From: Methylomarinum sp964442675
GTDB taxonomy: Bacteria; Pseudomonadota; Gammaproteobacteria; Methylococcales; Methylomonadaceae
Reading direction: 5' to 3'
Assembly: GCA_964442675.1 (NCBI GenBank)
Contig: CAYUAE010000002.1
Coordinates: 1 to 40,692, forward strand
Length of the DNA stretch: 40,692 nt
The position numbers were made by a program, and so were the translations under genes. The notes below the pieces were generated by a model. The model was not told where the DNA came from. It did not search any database and worked only from the letters and a program-made list of their open reading frames with translations. Below, in pieces: positions 31,748-39,746 of the stretch (position 1 is its first letter; every line of letters begins with the position of its first letter).

Positions 31748-32976
31748 CAGTTCACCATCCTGTCAATGATGACATGCAGGGTTTGTTTTGCCTGTACTTT
31801 TTTCAAGTCCTGTTTACCGATTAAGTCGCCGGGCTGCGCCATCGCATTGCCGCTTTTAGACACACGTGCCACGACTTCCAATTGTTTGAATGTCGATAAT
31901 TTCATCGTCGGCATCATTGCCATACTGTCATTCAGATTCACGGTTATCGGTAAATCCTTGACTTGTTTACGCACAATGGCCAATGGCATTTTAGGCCCAT
32001 TCAAAGCCCGCGCATAAATAAATACCGTATCATCAGGATTGACCCGGTTTTTAAAGGTTTCAGACAAATCAACCTGCACCTGAATATTGACACCTGCAGT
32101 GCTGGCGGCAGGAACAGGTTTTAAGGAATCGTTTTCAGCCAGTTTTTGCTGCAATGCTTGAATCAATGCCGAAAGCTTCGAATAAGACGGTGACTGTTTA
32201 TCGGTCAACGAGGCAAGTTTCTGCCATGTTTCCAACGCTTGTCGTAATTGACCGGCTTCGACGCTGGCCAGGCCTGACATCCACAGCGCGGTTTGATTAT
32301 CAGCTTGTAATCGCAAAGCCTGTTTGATCAATTGCGCCGGCTTCCCGGATAATTTCCCATCATGCGCGGCCGCCAATGCATCGGCATACTGCAAAACAAC
32401 AGCAACATTTTCAGGTTGCAGGCGATAGGCTTGCGCAAACGCCTCACTCGCGGCCTGATACCGTTTCATATAGAGAAATGAACGCCCTAACATCATCCAG
32501 CCTTCCAAATCATCCGGATTTTTTTGCAGGCGCTGCGCCAAACTGCTTACCATACGCTCAATGTTCGCCTGTGCCTGCTGCTGTTTTTGCATCATTTGTT
32601 GCTGCTCAGCCTGTTTCGCAATGGCATCAGGGTCGCCCAATACAGAATAAAGCACGATACTCAATGCAGGAACAAACAGCAGCAATAAAAAAGCTACCCA
32701 GCGGCCTTGCGTTGCCGACTGCCGCTTTTCTACAGCGTCCAGATCGTTTTTCAGTGCCAATTCAAGCTCTACAAACTGCTCATCATACTGTTGCTGTGTT
32801 AATGCACCTGCTTTCAATTGTCGCTTCAACTCAGCCAGTTTCTCCCGTGCAATCTGGATATTGCGCTGCTCAACATCGGAATCAGCCAATTCTTTTTTCC
32901 TGATCAGAGGCAGAATCAAGATCAACAACGCGACTGTAATCAGTGTGGTTACGACCGCCCAAAACATCATATTCAC
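31747..32976 (-). CDS. ccmI: Cytochrome c maturation protein CcmI
   Basis: CcmI is an inner-membrane chaperone that holds apocytochrome c for haem ligation with CcmH and CcmF. The 409 residues have two membrane helices (about 4-23 and 93-112) around a cytoplasmic leucine-zipper-like loop, then a periplasmic domain with TPR repeats (about 135-290, including LEGWMMLGRSFLYMKRY and ALWMSGLASVEAGQL) and a C-terminal strand-rich part (VQVDLSETFKNRVNPDDTVF) as in the CcmH-C-terminal region of E. coli. It overlaps ccmH by four bases and hemN by one. Confidence 0.92.
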   Translation of the reverse strand: MNMMFWAVVTTLITVALLILILPLIRKKELADSDVEQRNIQIAREKLAELKRQLKAGALTQQQYDEQFVELELALKNDLDAVEKRQSATQGRWVAFLLLLFVPALSIVLYSVLGDPDAIAKQAEQQQMMQKQQQAQANIERMVSSLAQRLQKNPDDLEGWMMLGRSFLYMKRYQAASEAFAQAYRLQPENVAVVLQYADALAAAHDGKLSGKPAQLIKQALRLQADNQTALWMSGLASVEAGQLRQALETWQKLASLTDKQSPSYSKLSALIQALQQKLAENDSLKPVPAASTAGVNIQVQVDLSETFKNRVNPDDTVFIYARALNGPKMPLAIVRKQVKDLPITVNLNDSMAMMPTMKLSTFKQLEVVARVSKSGNAMAQPGDLIGKQDLKKVQAKQTLHVIIDRMVN

Positions 32977-33434
32977 GCATCATCCTCTTGTTCAAGTAAT
33001 TGGCGGATTCGTTTTTCTTCGTGTTCAGTTAATGCAACCGACTGGACACCGGCCGCCTTTTTGCGGCTGATAATCACCAGAACAACCAGTCCGATAACAA
33101 TAAACACCGCAGGCCCGACCCATAAAATAATCGTTTTCGGCTTCAAAGGTGGGCGATACATAACAAAATCGCCATAACGCTGGGTCATAAAATCAACGAT
33201 TTCCTGCTGACTCTTACCTTGTTGCAGCATTTCGTATACCTGCCGGCGTAAGTCTTTGGCTAAATCTGCATTAGAATCGGCTATGGTCTGGTTTTGACAG
33301 ACCAGGCAACGGAGTTCGTTAGTCAAATTTTGATACGCCTGCTCCTGCTGTGGGTCATCAAACTTGCGGTATTCCACAGCCGCCATGACTGTGACAGAAA
33401 CAACACATAAAAAAGTGAATATTAACGTTTTCAT
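32973..33434 (-). CDS. ccmH: Cytochrome c maturation protein CcmH
   Basis: A thiol reductase of the periplasm that keeps apocytochrome cysteines reduced. The 153-residue protein has a signal peptide (about 1-19), the LRCLVC motif with Cys43 and Cys46, the three-helix bundle of the family, and a C-terminal membrane helix (about 100-122). Length corresponds to the short CcmH form, with CcmI as a separate chain. Overlaps of four bases on both sides. Confidence 0.94.
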   Translation of the reverse strand: MKTLIFTFLCVVSVTVMAAVEYRKFDDPQQEQAYQNLTNELRCLVCQNQTIADSNADLAKDLRRQVYEMLQQGKSQQEIVDFMTQRYGDFVMYRPPLKPKTIILWVGPAVFIVIGLVVLVIISRKKAAGVQSVALTEHEEKRIRQLLEQEDDA

Positions 33435-33964
33435 GGCGCCTCAGCCTGTAGTTGTTGAAGGAGCGGAATAAAGGTTTCATTCACCGCTTTCATCGAAACC
33501 GGGCCGGTAAATTTAAACCGGATCACGCCTTTTTTGTCGATGACAAAGGTTTCTGGCACCCCATAGACACCATAATCGATCCCCACGCGGCCATCCTGAT
33601 CCATAACGCTCAAAAAATACGGGTTTCCCAACTCAGCCAGCCATTGCTGCCCTGCCTGTGCATCATCCTTATAATTCAAGCCAACAATAATGACATCGTG
33701 CGTGCGACTGAATTCGTTCAGCACCGGATGCTCTGAACGACAGGACACACACCATGAGGCCCAGACATTGAGCATCCAGACTTTGCCTTTAAGTTGATCC
33801 GGTGAAAAACGCTGTTCAGGGCGCCCTAATATCGGCAATGAAAAAGCCGGCGCCGGTTTATTGATGAGTGGCGAGGGAATTTCGCGCGGATTAAGCTTCA
33901 GGCCCAGCGCCAAAAACACCGCCAGCACCACAAACAGCAACAGTGGAATAATATATTTAAGCAT
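33431..33964 (-). CDS. ccmG: Thiol:disulfide oxidoreductase CcmG (DsbE)
   Basis: A membrane-anchored thioredoxin-like protein in the periplasm that passes electrons to CcmH or apocytochrome. The 177 residues begin with one membrane helix (about 3-21), then the fold with WASWCVSCRSEHP, active-site cysteines 72 and 75. The usual active site is WCPxC or WCxxC; here it is WCVSC. GVYGVPETFVIDKKG with the cis-proline follows. It overlaps ccmF by eight bases. Confidence 0.95.
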   Translation of the reverse strand: MLKYIIPLLLFVVLAVFLALGLKLNPREIPSPLINKPAPAFSLPILGRPEQRFSPDQLKGKVWMLNVWASWCVSCRSEHPVLNEFSRTHDVIIVGLNYKDDAQAGQQWLAELGNPYFLSVMDQDGRVGIDYGVYGVPETFVIDKKGVIRFKFTGPVSMKAVNETFIPLLQQLQAEAP

Positions 33965-35909
33965 GACTTTTCAAAGCTTTGGCATTGACCCGGTAACGCC
34001 GATCAAAACACGCGATAATACCGCCTAACCCCATAAAAACACCCCCCATCCAGATCCAGCGAATAAAGGCCTTATAGTAAATACGCAAACTCCAGGCACC
34101 TTTTGCATCAAGGGGTTCGCCAATCGCGACAAACAAATCCCGGAATACACCAGCATCGATAGCCGCTTCCGTCATCGGCATGGTGCGCACCCGGTAAATT
34201 CGTTTCTGTGGCGCTAAGCTTGCGACTTCCTTACCCTCATAACGGACCGTCAAAAAACCTTCCTGGGCGGTATAATTTGGGCCTTCGGTCTGCTTGACAC
34301 CATGAAATTCAAACACATACCCGCCCATATCGAGCGTATCACCGGGAGCCATACGAACATCTTTTTCGATACTGTAAACGGATGTGTACGTAATACCGAT
34401 AACAAAAACAGGAATGCCAAGATGGGCAATCGACATGCCATAAAAACCAGCCGGTATCTGCCTGAGTCGAGCCAGACTGAATCCGTATTGCCCTAAGCGA
34501 TCTTTAAATGCCAAGGCGGTAGTCGCTGCACTCCATAAGGCCAGGATAGAGCCTAATGCAGCTGCCCAGGAATAATACGGCATCACTAAAGGCAACATCA
34601 ACCCGACAACCAAACACGCTATAAAAACCGGTGACAAGCGTTTTAATAAGCGCCCTAATGCATCCCGCTTCCAGCGTAACAACACACCAAACCCGACAGC
34701 AACCGACAATGGCGCCATCAGAGGAATAAATACCGCATTAAAATACGGCGGACCGACTGAAATCTTACCCAGCCCCAGAGCATCAATAAACAAGGGATAC
34801 AAAGTCCCCAGTAAGATACTGGCGGCGGTCACCACCAGCAACACATTATTGATCAATAATGCCGACTCGCGTGACACCAGTTCAAAACTGGCACTGCTTT
34901 TAACCTGTGGTGCACGAATGGCATACAACAACAATGAGCCCCCCACCACTACAGCCAGAAAAATCAAAATAAACAAACCACGCGCCGGATCGCTGGCAAA
35001 CGCATGGACCGAGGTTAATACACCGGAACGTACCAGAAATGTACCTAACAAGCTCAACGAAAACGCAAAAATTGCCAGCAACACCGTCCAGGTTTTAAAT
35101 ACCCCTCTTTTTTCACTGGCAGCCAAAGAATGAATCAATGCCGTTCCCACCAGCCACGGCATAAACGATGCATTTTCGACCGGATCCCAAAACCACCAGC
35201 CGCCCCAGCCTAATTCGTAGTAGGCCCACCAACTGCCCAAAACGATACCGAAGGTTAAAAATACCCAGGCTGCATTTGTCCACGGCCGCGACCAACGCGC
35301 CCAGGCTGAATCCAGCCGTCCTTCAAGTAATGCCGCAATGGAAAAAGCAAAGGCGACGGAAAAGCCGACATAGCCCATATAAAGCATGGGCGGATGAATG
35401 GCCAGACCTGGATCTTGCAAAAGAGGATTCAGATCACGGCCTTCCTGTGGAAATGGAAACAACCGTGTAAATGGATTTGAGGTCAATAATAAAAACAGAA
35501 TAAATCCAATGCTAATCAGCCCCATCACCCCAAGTACACGCGCCATCGTAAGCTGTGGAATAGAACGACTGAGCGATGCCACCAACCCGGTCCAGATCGA
35601 TAAAGTCAGAGCCCATAATAGCAATGAGCCTTCATGCGCGCCCCAAACGCCGGAAATCAAATATAAGGTAGGTAACGCCGTATTCGAATTCTGAGCGACA
35701 TACGCGACTGAAAAATCATGCACTAAAAAGGCATAGGTTAAACAGGCATAAGCGATGCCCATAAACAATAATTGTCCATAGGCGGCAGGCCGTGCCAGAT
35801 TGACCCAGCCAACAATCCGTCTTGAGGCACCAATCAGCGGTAAAAAAGCCTGCACAATGGCCATGCACAGGGCCAGAATCAAGGCAAAATGTCCAATTTC
35901 AGGAATCAT
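33957..35909 (-). CDS. ccmF: Cytochrome c haem lyase subunit CcmF
   Basis: CcmF is the large membrane protein that attaches haem from CcmE to apocytochrome c. The 650-residue length is typical. It has about 14-15 membrane helices, the tryptophan-rich haem-handling motif GGWWFWDPVENASFMPWL at about 230-250, FLVRSGVLTSVHAFA, and a large periplasmic domain near the end. It overlaps ccmE by four bases and ccmG by eight. Confidence 0.96.
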   Translation of the reverse strand: MIPEIGHFALILALCMAIVQAFLPLIGASRRIVGWVNLARPAAYGQLLFMGIAYACLTYAFLVHDFSVAYVAQNSNTALPTLYLISGVWGAHEGSLLLWALTLSIWTGLVASLSRSIPQLTMARVLGVMGLISIGFILFLLLTSNPFTRLFPFPQEGRDLNPLLQDPGLAIHPPMLYMGYVGFSVAFAFSIAALLEGRLDSAWARWSRPWTNAAWVFLTFGIVLGSWWAYYELGWGGWWFWDPVENASFMPWLVGTALIHSLAASEKRGVFKTWTVLLAIFAFSLSLLGTFLVRSGVLTSVHAFASDPARGLFILIFLAVVVGGSLLLYAIRAPQVKSSASFELVSRESALLINNVLLVVTAASILLGTLYPLFIDALGLGKISVGPPYFNAVFIPLMAPLSVAVGFGVLLRWKRDALGRLLKRLSPVFIACLVVGLMLPLVMPYYSWAAALGSILALWSAATTALAFKDRLGQYGFSLARLRQIPAGFYGMSIAHLGIPVFVIGITYTSVYSIEKDVRMAPGDTLDMGGYVFEFHGVKQTEGPNYTAQEGFLTVRYEGKEVASLAPQKRIYRVRTMPMTEAAIDAGVFRDLFVAIGEPLDAKGAWSLRIYYKAFIRWIWMGGVFMGLGGIIACFDRRYRVNAKALKSHA

Positions 35910-36355
35910 TTTTCCATCCTTGTCGGCGTAGTGCCCTGCTTTTTCAAACTATCGGCCACTTCAGGCGGCATATAGTTTTCATCGTGCTTAGCCAGAACTT
36001 CCTCGGCCACGAAAACCCCGCGTTTATCCAAGCGCCCTTTCGCCACGATGCCCTGCCCTTCACGGAATAAATCCGGCAAAATACCGGTATATTCGACGCT
36101 GACTTCCTTATTAAAATCAGTTAATTTGAAATGCACGGTCATGCCGTCACCCGGTCTTTTTACACTCCCTTTCACAACCATGCCACCCAACCGGATCAAA
36201 GTATTTGCAGGCGCTTTTCCCTCTGCCACATCGGTAGTGGAGAAAAAATACATCAAATTTTCATTAAACGCTTTCAGCGCAAACGTGACTGCCAGCGCGA
36301 CCCCCGCCAGCATCAGCAGAATCAGCCCCAAGCGTTGTTTTCGGATCGGTTTCAT
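35906..36355 (-). CDS. ccmE: Haem chaperone CcmE
   Basis: CcmE carries haem bound covalently to a histidine in the periplasm. The 149-residue protein has a membrane anchor (about 8-28), an OB-fold domain (RLGGMVVKGSVKR, YTGILPDLFREGQGIVAKG) and the haem motif HDENY with His124. The C-terminal tail after it (MPPEVADSLKKQG) is normal for the family. It overlaps ccmD and ccmF by four bases each. Confidence 0.96.
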   Translation of the reverse strand: MKPIRKQRLGLILLMLAGVALAVTFALKAFNENLMYFFSTTDVAEGKAPANTLIRLGGMVVKGSVKRPGDGMTVHFKLTDFNKEVSVEYTGILPDLFREGQGIVAKGRLDKRGVFVAEEVLAKHDENYMPPEVADSLKKQGTTPTRMEK

Positions 36356-36516
36356 GATTGTATTCTCTTTTGTTTCAAGGCCAATTGTCGCAGCAAACGC
36401 TTACGTTGCCGAACGGGATAGACGATTAACAGGATTAAAACCACAGCACATAATCCATACGAAACCCAGACATAAAAGCCATAGCCACCCATGGCAAAAA
36501 ATTCCTGCCAGTTCAT
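36352..36516 (-). CDS. ccmD: Small haem exporter protein CcmD
   Basis: A 54-residue protein that fits CcmD: an aromatic N-terminus (MNWQEFFAMGGYGFYVWVSY), one membrane helix and a strongly basic tail (RQRKRLLRQLALKQKRIQS). CcmD keeps the CcmABC and holo-CcmE assembly together. It overlaps the ccmC stop and the ccmE start by four bases each (ATGA). Confidence 0.92.
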   Translation of the reverse strand: MNWQEFFAMGGYGFYVWVSYGLCAVVLILLIVYPVRQRKRLLRQLALKQKRIQS

Positions 36517-37274
36517 GAATTTCCCTCTATCAATTTTTTAACCCATTGCGTATTTTGTTCACGTTTTAAAATTTCGACTTTCGCCGCCTGCAACACGGCG
36601 ATGGCGTAATGTAATTTAAACGCTGTCGCCATCAATAACAGCGGAATCAGCATACTGATATGAATAGACGGCTTACCCGCTTTTGCAACAGTAGGCCCTT
36701 GATGCAATGTATTCCACCATTGTACCGAGTAATGAATAATCGGAATATTGACAACACCGACGATGACCAGAATGGCGACCGCGCGCGATGCCGTACGCCT
36801 GTCTTCAATCGCACCATACAAACTGATGGCGCCCAGATACAAAAACAGCAAAATCAATTCTGACGTCAAACGTGCATCCCAAACCCACCAGGTACCCCAC
36901 ATCGGCTTGCCCCATAAAGAGCCTGTCACCAGTGCAATAAAGGTAAATCCGGCACCGATCGGCGCACTGCTCACCATCATCACCTCAGCCAGCTTCATCC
37001 GCCAAATCAGGGCAATGCCACCACATATTGCCATCAACACATAAATGAACAACGACATCCAGGCGGCCGGCACATGAATATAAATGATCCGGTAGCTGTC
37101 GCCTTGTTGATAATCAGCAGGCGCGACAAACAACCCCAGATATAAACCTGCGCCGGTCAAACCGATAAAAATCAGGCTTAACCACGGGATTAATTTGTCA
37201 GCAAACGCATAAAAAATTGGCGGAGACGCCATACGATGAAAAAAACGACTGACAGGTGCGGGAATAATTGACAT
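36513..37274 (-). CDS. ccmC: Haem transporter subunit CcmC
   Basis: CcmC is a six-helix membrane protein that loads haem onto CcmE. The 253 residues contain the family tryptophan-rich motif MWGTWWVWDARLTSELI at about 125-142 and conserved haem-ligand histidines (IHVPAAWMSL and IHYSVQWWNTLHQG). The start follows the diiron-type gene by 28 bases. Confidence 0.95.
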   Translation of the reverse strand: MSIIPAPVSRFFHRMASPPIFYAFADKLIPWLSLIFIGLTGAGLYLGLFVAPADYQQGDSYRIIYIHVPAAWMSLFIYVLMAICGGIALIWRMKLAEVMMVSSAPIGAGFTFIALVTGSLWGKPMWGTWWVWDARLTSELILLFLYLGAISLYGAIEDRRTASRAVAILVIVGVVNIPIIHYSVQWWNTLHQGPTVAKAGKPSIHISMLIPLLLMATAFKLHYAIAVLQAAKVEILKREQNTQWVKKLIEGNS

Positions 37275-37302
37275 AAATAATTCGTAATTTCTTGATGAAA
37301 AC

Positions 37303-38214
37303 TTAATTTACGGTGTGCGGATTAACACAATAGGAAGGAATCCAGCTTCGTGCCACCATCTCATCCGGCAGCGCATTAAAATCAAAATTTCTGCCATCTT
37401 CGATCATTTTTGGCACATCGAACAGCAATGCAACTTCAGGAATATCGGCAAAAAACATCGTATAAAACGGCTTGACCAAAGCTTTAGAGACCTTCATGCC
37501 AATGGGGCCGATAAAATTACGCCGCTGCCCCACATGCGCCACTTCATCGATGGTAATTTCATCTAACAAGGCCTTCAACCGGGCCTTGACCTCTGGCTCA
37601 TCGGCCAGGACATCATCGAAAACATCATACAGATGACAATAAAACGTCACCCCCATCAATTCGGTGACAAATGCCGGCGTATCCATTAAAAATCCTGGAA
37701 ACTTAGGGAATTGTTCATAAACCTTTTCTTTAAAAGGCGTCAATGGCACCCATTCCACCTTATCCAGGCCGCAGGTTTTCAGCATTTCATCAAACAAGCG
37801 GACATGGCAAAATTCTTCGGCCAAATGGATTCGACTGATTTTATCTTCAACTGTGTGTGAATTTGCCATATCAGGAACGACATCCCACGCCCCTTTAATC
37901 CCCACCCATTCATGGCGAGCAAATTTATAAATAGCAGTCAGCATCAGGGTCATTTTATCCAGCGTTTCTGGCGCATCCTGCATTTCGACATAATTGCGAT
38001 AAAACGCATCGGGATCGGCTAACGGTTGACGTAATTTAACCGGGTTATCCTGAAAATATTTCAATTTGGCTCGTTTTTTTGCCAAATCCTTGTCCTCTTC
38101 AAACAATTCACCACCATGCTGTTGGGTGAATTCCCAGTAATCTTTAAAATTTTTCTCTCTTTCTTGCCGGGTAGCCGGACTGAAGATGGACCGGTAGTTT
38201 TTTTGTTGGTTCAT
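37303..38214 (-). CDS. Ferritin-like diiron-type protein embedded in the ccm operon
   Basis: A 303-residue soluble, mostly helical protein with no signal peptide. Two ExxH motifs are visible, EEFCH (Glu134, His137) and DEVAH (Glu224, His227), with further acidic candidates at Glu102 (HEW) and Glu185 (VTELMG). The order and spacing E-(32)-ExxH-(48)-E-(39)-ExxH is that of carboxylate-bridged diiron proteins, and is close to AurF-type N-oxygenases, although the extra AurF histidine is not seen. I do not recognise the family. It sits between ccmB and ccmC where no canonical ccm gene belongs, with 53 bases after ccmB and 28 before ccmC, AAGGAAAAC before its ATG, and a possible own -10. It could be an oxygenase or oxidase, or an iron or oxygen-protection factor; this is inference. 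Confidence 0.78.
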   Translation of the reverse strand: MNQQKNYRSIFSPATRQEREKNFKDYWEFTQQHGGELFEEDKDLAKKRAKLKYFQDNPVKLRQPLADPDAFYRNYVEMQDAPETLDKMTLMLTAIYKFARHEWVGIKGAWDVVPDMANSHTVEDKISRIHLAEEFCHVRLFDEMLKTCGLDKVEWVPLTPFKEKVYEQFPKFPGFLMDTPAFVTELMGVTFYCHLYDVFDDVLADEPEVKARLKALLDEITIDEVAHVGQRRNFIGPIGMKVSKALVKPFYTMFFADIPEVALLFDVPKMIEDGRNFDFNALPDEMVARSWIPSYCVNPHTVN

Positions 38215-38241
38215 TGTTTTCCTTAAGTTTCAAGGGTGATC

Positions 38242-38247
38242 ATTATA
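38242..38247 (-). promoter_or_regulatory. Possible -10 element inside the ccm operon
   Basis: A consensus TATAAT in the 53-base gap between ccmB and the diiron-type gene. The -35 region is poor. It could give extra transcription of the diiron-type gene and ccmC onward. Confidence 0.4.
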
Positions 38248-38267
38248 TGTATGAATAGTGATAAACC

Positions 38268-38942
38268 CTAGTTCACACTCATTTTTAATGCCGCCGCTGC
38301 CGGTAAAGGCGCCAACACCAACGCCAGAAACAATATTGCCATTAAAATATTAATCTGCGCTGAAACAGGTAATCCCATCGCCGCCATATCGACCGCATTA
38401 CTGGCAAAAATCAGTACCGGAATATACAAAGGCAACACCAATAACGATAAAATCATACCCCCTCGACGCAAGCCCACGGTCAAAGCGACACCAATCGCAC
38501 CAATCAAACTCAGCACAGGCGTACCTAAGACCAGCGTTTTAACTAAAGTTCCCATTGCAGCATCCGGCAAGCCTAAAAAAACCGCCAGCAAGGGCGCAAT
38601 CAAAATCAAGGGTAAGCCGGTCACCAGCCAATGCGCCACAATTTTACCTAACACCAAAACCGCGACAGGATAAGGACTCAGCAGCATTTGCTCCAACGAA
38701 CCATCATCGAAATCGGACCTGAACAAACTGTCCAGAGACAACATCGCGGCAAGCAAAGCAGATACCCAAATGACGCCCGGAGCCATCGCTTGCAATAATT
38801 TGGCCTGAGCGCCAATGCCTAAAGGAAATAATGTCACGACAAGAACAAAAAAGAATAACGGATTGACAATTTCCGCGCGGCGGCGAACCGCCAGAATCAA
38901 ATCGCGCCGAATAATGGCGACAAACGCTTTAATTAATGACAT
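38268..38942 (-). CDS. ccmB: Haem exporter membrane subunit CcmB
   Basis: CcmB is the membrane partner of the CcmA ATPase in the CcmABCD complex that releases holo-CcmE. The 224 residues begin with a short cytoplasmic region (RRDLILAVRRRAEIVNPLFFF) followed by six membrane helices, with the family's SLFRSDFDDGSLEQML block. It overlaps ccmA by ten bases. Confidence 0.94.
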   Translation of the reverse strand: MSLIKAFVAIIRRDLILAVRRRAEIVNPLFFFVLVVTLFPLGIGAQAKLLQAMAPGVIWVSALLAAMLSLDSLFRSDFDDGSLEQMLLSPYPVAVLVLGKIVAHWLVTGLPLILIAPLLAVFLGLPDAAMGTLVKTLVLGTPVLSLIGAIGVALTVGLRRGGMILSLLVLPLYIPVLIFASNAVDMAAMGLPVSAQINILMAILFLALVLAPLPAAAALKMSVN

Positions 38943-39565
38943 GACGATAAATTGATCCGTTGCACATCGACTGCAGGCAGACTTAAATCATGATGTGAGG
39001 TTAAAACAATCATGCCTTGATGGGTGACAACATGTTCAATCATGATCGATTCAACCAAATCTATCCCTTCCTTATCTAATGACGTCAAGGGTTCATCCAG
39101 AATCCATAATACAGCATCAGTAATCAATAACCGAGCCAGTGATAAGCGCCGCTTTTGACCTGCAGACAGCGCCTGAACGAGTGTGTCATCATAACCTTGC
39201 AAATGAACTTTAGCGAGCGCCTGATCAATGGTCATTTTGCCCGGAAAGCCTAAGGCCTGCCCCATTTTAAGGTTTTCGACCACAGTCAGTTCTTTTTTCA
39301 GGCCTTCCAAATGACCGACATAAGCCATATGGCGATAAAATTCACTGCGATCAATCGCTATACCATCCCATAGAACCTCCCCTTCATCAGGCTCCCTGAA
39401 TCCGCATAAAATGCGTAATAATGATGTTTTTCCGCTACCGTTTTTGCCTTCCAGCAGCAAAATTTGTTTTGGGTGCAACGAAAACGTCAACCCTTCAAAC
39501 AACACCCGATCATCCCGGACACACGCTAAATTATTGACCTGCAAACAATATTGTTGACTTTCCAT
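38933..39565 (-). CDS. ccmA: Haem exporter ATP-binding subunit CcmA
   Basis: A 210-residue ABC ATPase. Walker A is GKNGSGKT at 40-47, the signature is LSAGQKRRLSLARLL, and Walker B is AVLWILDEPLTSLD, followed by the switch histidine in LTSHHDL. It heads the operon and works with CcmB and CcmC to release haem-loaded CcmE. A CAGG ribosome-binding site lies six bases before the ATG. Confidence 0.96.
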   Translation of the reverse strand: MESQQYCLQVNNLACVRDDRVLFEGLTFSLHPKQILLLEGKNGSGKTSLLRILCGFREPDEGEVLWDGIAIDRSEFYRHMAYVGHLEGLKKELTVVENLKMGQALGFPGKMTIDQALAKVHLQGYDDTLVQALSAGQKRRLSLARLLITDAVLWILDEPLTSLDKEGIDLVESIMIEHVVTHQGMIVLTSHHDLSLPAVDVQRINLSSCH

Positions 39566-39624
39566 GCCAGCCTGACACTCAAAAATTCCTTTATCATATC
39601 AACAACCGGCCTTTTCCCCAATAT

Positions 39625-39652
39625 TTATACACATTACTTGCACTATAACAAA
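39625..39652 (-). promoter_or_regulatory. Likely promoter of the ccm operon
   Basis: On the minus strand: -35 TTGTTA (39652..39647), 16-base spacer, -10 TATAAA (39630..39625), about 60 bases before ccmA. It lies in the 181-base divergent gap with the chemoreceptor gene, whose own promoter I cannot define. Confidence 0.55.
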
Positions 39653-39746
39653 CATAAAATAGTTGTAATCTTCCTGTCATAATTTTTTTTTGTACTAAAC
39701 TTGTTTTTATCGAATCATGACTTGAATTTACTCTGCGGAGACCAAA

